DNA of 64,000 bases from Rachycentron canadum (lineage: Eukaryota; Chordata; Actinopteri; Carangiformes; Rachycentridae): the NCBI GenBank assembly GCA_038496675.1, contig CM076650.1:21430110-21494109 (forward strand). The letters are read 5' to 3'. Every line of letters begins with the position of its first letter. Within the stretch, counting starts at the first letter, position 1. The notes under the pieces are model-generated. The model was not told the DNA's origin. It made no database searches and was given only the letters and a program-made list of their open reading frames with translations. A program made the position numbers and the translations under genes. Shown here in pieces: positions 60,500 through 64,000 of the stretch.

Positions 60500-60790
60500 T
60501 TTTTTTTCCATTTCCTGTTTTATTGTGACATGTCTAATCCCCCTCTCTTTCCAGATTGTGTTTCTAATAAATTTTACCTGTGTCTAACTATTTAGTGTTT
60601 GTGCTCCCTGTACTCTTCAGTTCGACTTGGTTCTATGTAGCAAGTTTTCCAGCATTCCTTCTTCGTGTAAGCCTCTTGTGTGCGCGGCCCTGACTAAGCC
60701 TCATCCCTTTGGTTTTGTGCTTAACAACTTGGACTGGAATAAAGACCCTGCCTTTGATTTCATGTGTTTTTACATATTGAGTCCTCATTT
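60500..60790 (+). repeat. Possible non-autonomous element tail
   Basis: The T-rich sequence with 'acctgtgtctaactatttag' and closing 'ttggactggaataaagac' and 'cctgcctttg' is similar in style to a teleost repeat ending in an AATAAA-containing 'gaataaagtctgc' block. It resembles the outer element at 26100-26905 only in general layout. Confidence 0.35.
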
Positions 60791-61114
60791 AGTGCTTTTA
60801 ACAGCCCAAGAAAAACCAAGATGACAGAGACATATACACAATTATATGCAAAAGTTTGGACACTTTTGGGCAAATTCTGTGCTTTGTTTCTAAAGTAAAC
60901 AAAACAGACTTAAAAAAAAAAAAGACATTGTTAAAATGTACTTTCAAAAGTAACTGTGACATTTACAAAACGTTGAACACAACTTGGAAGAAAAAATACA
61001 AAACTCTGAACCTAATTAACTCATTAGGTCGTAATGGCTTCTTAGGATTTGTAAAGTAGGTACAGAATTATCATTATGGATTGGCAGCTGATGATGCTTC
61101 AAAAACAGTGTCCA

Positions 61115-61840
61115 GCTTGAAATTTCCATTTACTGTGCTTCCCAAACTTTTCTAACCAATGGCCACTTAGAAAAAGAAATAAAATTCATGGACCATCATA
61201 CTCCTCAAACAATACCTAAACCAAGAGGGACAACAACTTCAGAAGTAATGTGGCGAGCTTGTGCTGAAGTCACCTGTTATAATTATCAACAACCCCTGCA
61301 CCTCACACACTGTACGCCAACAAGTAGTGCCATTAGTGCAGCATCGAAATTACACTTACTGTAACTAGAAAGTCATATGTGTGAACGAAACACTCCCTTG
61401 CTGTGCCTGTTATGTGAGAGGTTTTTAATTGACCCGAACTTCAGCTACCAGCCCGTTGTCTTGTCCGTTGTCTGCGTTTGATAGCCACTGAAAGCTGGTG
61501 AAACTGAGCACAATCCCAGGGCAGGCTGACCGTGAGCCTCGTCCACATTTCTTTTCAAATGTCACGCTGATGATTTTTGGCGTATGTTGTAAAACAAGCA
61601 GTAAATTGCCGAAGCTACGTCAGAATGAACGCGGCAAAGCAGTCGGTTACATTGCAGTCAGTTCAACAACGCTGCAAAACAACCAATTCAAATAGTAAGG
61701 TTGGAATTTACATGAGTTGATTTAACATTGAAAACAACACATATACACACTGCTCACTAGTAGGCTATATGATATATGAAGAAATGTACTTGCAGACCAC
61801 AGGGTGTCACTTGCAGGCGACTGGTTCCATTAGGAAATGA
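61115..61840. repeat. Probable nested insertion inside the Tc1-like element
   Basis: This stretch has no counterpart in the Tc1-like layout. Near its left edge 'ctgtgcttcccaaactttt' resembles a hAT-type terminus (CAGTGGTTCCCAAACTTTT). A matching right terminus was not found, so the class and boundaries are uncertain. Confidence 0.35.
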
Positions 61841-61854
61841 CTGTCAGAGGGGAT

Positions 61855-62450
61855 GAGATCGAGCCAAGGTCCAAACTCCTGAAGGCTGTAGCGACGCCGC
61901 AGGAAGGTTTATCTAACACAGAAGTGGTGTTACGTCCGACTGTGCGGGGCTTCTGCACAAACAGGGTCTGCATGGAAGAGTTAGCAGAAGGAAACTTTAC
62001 AGACGTCGACTCTTGTGATGAGGTCACAGGGTAGTCTGAAAGGCATAGTAATTGTGGGAACAAGTGCTGTAAACAGATTGACTTAAAATTTTAGGGGGGG
62101 GGGGGAGTGATTTTAATTAACCAAATGTTAAATCATTTGTGATTGTGCAGATTCTGGATTCGAAGGTCCTGCACTCAGTCGCACAAGTGAAACTGGAAAG
62201 AGGCTGCAACAGGACGGACGAATCAAAGCAGACCTCAAAATCCTCCACTTCAACAAGCACAAGCTGAAGCGTGTGGAACAGTCCTCACAGTCGCTGATCA
62301 TCGCTTGAACGCGCTGTGTGTGTGTGTGTGTGTGTGTGGAAGGCAGCCTAAAATATCTCAGAGGCTGAAGTAATATGTAAGAAGGAGTTGGTGAAAATCA
62401 AGACATTCTTGACTACAAAAGTATCTTAAAGCTGTGATAAATTTTATATA
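61855..62450 (+). pseudogene. Tc1-like transposase pseudogene (catalytic and C-terminal part)
   Basis: Frame-broken translation gives LLHKQGLHGRVSRRK (61953-61997), like the transposase H-L-H-x-x-x-L-x-G-R-V-x-R-R-K region; then KRLQQDGRIKADLKILHF (62198-62251), matching the L-Q-Q-D-N-D-P-K-H-T region around the second catalytic Asp, which is retained here as QQD; then KHKLKRVEQSSQS, matching the R-K-L-K-V-L-x-W-P-S-Q-S-P-D motif, with Trp, Pro and Asp lost. A (TG)n run (62315-62338) has grown inside the reading frame. It continues with 'cctaaaatatctcagagg' and ends near 'ttaaagctgtgata'. It is clearly non-functional. Confidence 0.75.
62315..62338. repeat. (TG)n microsatellite inside the transposase pseudogene
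   Basis: Twelve TG units interrupt homologous coding sequence on both sides, so the array arose after the element lost function. Confidence 0.95.
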
Positions 62451-62639
62451 TTTGAAGTTCCTGAAATTAAAGGGAAGGTGAATTAATTTGAAGGAGGCTA
62501 CAGGGGTTGGATTTATTTCTTTTCACCTCAAAATCAATGTTTTAAACATCCCAAACTTTTGGGTTTGACTGTGTATGTGGCTAAGTGGGAATTAAGTTGT
62601 ATTAAAGTGTATATGTACTTTGTGGGGGCCAATTCAAGC

Positions 62640-62770
62640 TCTGTTATTCTTGTAAGGCACATTTGAACATTTTTTAAGGGACTAGACTAGCAACTTCTTT
62701 CTGGTACCAGTCTTCGTGCTAAGCAAGGCCTGCACACATCATATACATATAGAGATAAAATGAAGATTGA
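62640..62770 (-). repeat. Dispersed repeat family K, diverged copy
   Basis: It holds 'ctagcaacttctttctgg', 'taccagtcttcgtgctaagc' and then 'catatacatatagagataa', the reverse of a common teleost layout (AGCTTAGCAYAAAGACTGGAA). It is comparable to the reverse half of the segment at 25830-25990. Confidence 0.4.
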
Positions 62771-63469
62771 TCCGACTGTGGTTCTGGAGAACACAGCAGC
62801 CCTGAAGCCCTCATATAACCTCAGTGGGTGGTGGGAAAGAGTTAACCGCTTGCTTTCAGAATCAAGCTTATATTCCTCCAGGGATGTATCTTACCAATGG
62901 CTGCTGTGTTTTGTCTCTTCGCCGGCCACTAAGGGAAACGGCTAAAAAAACCTTCACCATGCTCCAGCAAATATCCTGACCTGATGACATTTCTCCCTGA
63001 CAGAGATTTTTACCGCAGAGGACCCTTGTGTTCAGTGGCAAAGAAAATGCTACAGGAATGGCAGCATGGAAACATATACCAGGGTCTCACAGTGAATATT
63101 GTGGAGAAAAATAATAATAATCTGACGGCTGCTCCCTCTCCATCATGATCATCATTACTAAAGACTAAATTTAACTTCAGATCAGATTTGCACACCACAG
63201 TCAGACGCAGCTGGCCGCTGTTTCCCTTTCATGGACATCTGCACAACAGACTTACAAGTCAGGTGAAAGGTTCTCCCAAACTTTGTCTGCATGAATCAGC
63301 AGAAAACTAGAACGGAGCCAGGAGCACTTCATTTGTGTATGTGTGCATTTCCATGCTTGTATAGTAGCATGTAGTCTCCTGATGAACATCCCCTACTGCA
63401 GAAAAGTGGAATAGCATGACAGGCTAATCCTAAGAGAGCTCACAGAGCAGCATTTTCATCCTTAATTTA
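62771..63469. other. Unassigned non-coding DNA
   Basis: No exon or repeat is recognised. Confidence 0.4.
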
Positions 63470-63625
63470 AAAGATAAACATCATGTTGTCTTGAAGCCCA
63501 CTTGAAACTAATGATTAAGACCATAATTTACAAGGTAAATGTTTACTGATGGAAAAAAATCAAATGAGAAGTGGAGCCATTTTCTCATAGACTTCAATAC
63601 AAACTTCTCCTTCTCTCCTTCCTCA
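63470..63625 (+). repeat. MITE-like dispersed repeat, copy G (3-prime half)
   Basis: It carries 'aaacatcatgttgtcttgaa', 'cttgaaactaatgattaag', 'accataatttacaagg', 'tttctcatagacttcaatac' and 'aaacttctcc'. The order is as in copies A-D. The 5-prime half is absent. Confidence 0.7.
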
Positions 63626-64000
63626 AACTATCGGCCTTCTTTGTCCAAAATGTGAATGTTTGTGTCCTGAAAAGGGTTTCCCCTCTCCTTTAGGTGCAGA
63701 TATACTGCAGTCTTGTCATGATGTGCTGGACCTCCTATGTTGTGCCATGCGCTTGTGGATGATCAAAAGCTGCTGCCGTCACTCATTTGTCACAGGACTG
63801 TGCTCATGTTTAGGACCGAGTTATTCCCCCAACAAATAAATGAAAACTCAAAAGGAAATGTCACATTGAAGGCTAATTTGAGCTCTTGTTTGAGCCCTCA
63901 ACTCGTACCTGATAAATTCTTTCAGAGCATAATAAGTGAGGATGATGAATGATTAATTTCCTCTCACATATATGCAACAGTTTCCATATGCAGTGTACTT
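63626..64000. other. Unassigned non-coding DNA to window end
   Basis: A 71-codon plus-strand frame (63737-63952) has no recognisable motif. Confidence 0.4.

Larger units (their letters stand above)
60836..62580 (+). mobile_element. Degenerate Tc1-like transposon with both ends recognisable
   Basis: The left end has 'atgcaaaagtttggacac' (60847-60864), then 'cctaattaactcattaggtc' and 'gaattatcattatgga', matching the 5-prime UTR of a Tc1-like element whose ends read 'caaaagtttgggcacc'. The right end has 'catcccaaacttttgggttt' (62548-62567), the inverted partner of the left motif. The span is 1.74 kb. A decayed transposase lies at 61855-62450 on the plus strand; the N-terminal part is missing, and 61115-61840 looks like foreign sequence. 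Confidence 0.7.

Overview
The window looks like non-coding nuclear DNA from a ray-finned fish, probably a percomorph. It is AT-rich, dense in microsatellites (AC/GT, ATCC, CTAT, GCAC), and full of decayed dispersed repeats of kinds common in teleosts: Tc1/mariner-like transposase remnants, L2/CR1-like LINE pieces, a SINE with a Pol III B-box-like motif, and short non-autonomous elements. I found no prokaryotic gene organisation, CRISPR array or operon. I also found no multi-exon protein gene, rRNA or tRNA gene that I can support, so the window is either intergenic or inside a very large intron. Family identities rest on recalled resemblance and on copies compared within the window; no database search was possible.

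Layout. 0-5 kb: a truncated MITE-like copy at the left edge, a Tc1-like transposase remnant and an (ATCC)21 array. 5-18 kb: mostly unassigned DNA with a possible short MITE, a second MITE copy at 14.45 kb and a long pyrimidine tract. 18-30 kb: a SINE at 18.03 kb, a purine-rich block, a roughly 500-bp dispersed repeat at 21.3 kb, and an element at 26.1 kb split by a MITE copy. 30-44 kb: a reverse MITE copy, three microsatellites, a Tc1-like remnant, two strong palindromes, a LINE reverse-transcriptase pseudogene, a 362-bp N gap inside AT repeat, LINE 3-prime ends on both strands and another MITE copy. 46.9-48.8 kb: a Tc1-like element split by an LTR-like insert, followed by a reverse copy of the 21.3-kb repeat. 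50-60 kb: more dispersed repeats, GT arrays, a G-rich run and some non-repetitive blocks that could be conserved regulatory DNA. 60.5-64 kb: a degenerate Tc1-like element with recognisable ends, a (TG)n array grown inside its transposase and a probable nested insertion.

No gene set works together here; the history is layered transposition and decay. No exciting new system is visible. The best leads are the nested elements, three nearly perfect short-loop palindromes, a 27-bp identity in inverted orientation 9 kb apart, and a few candidate conserved non-coding blocks.
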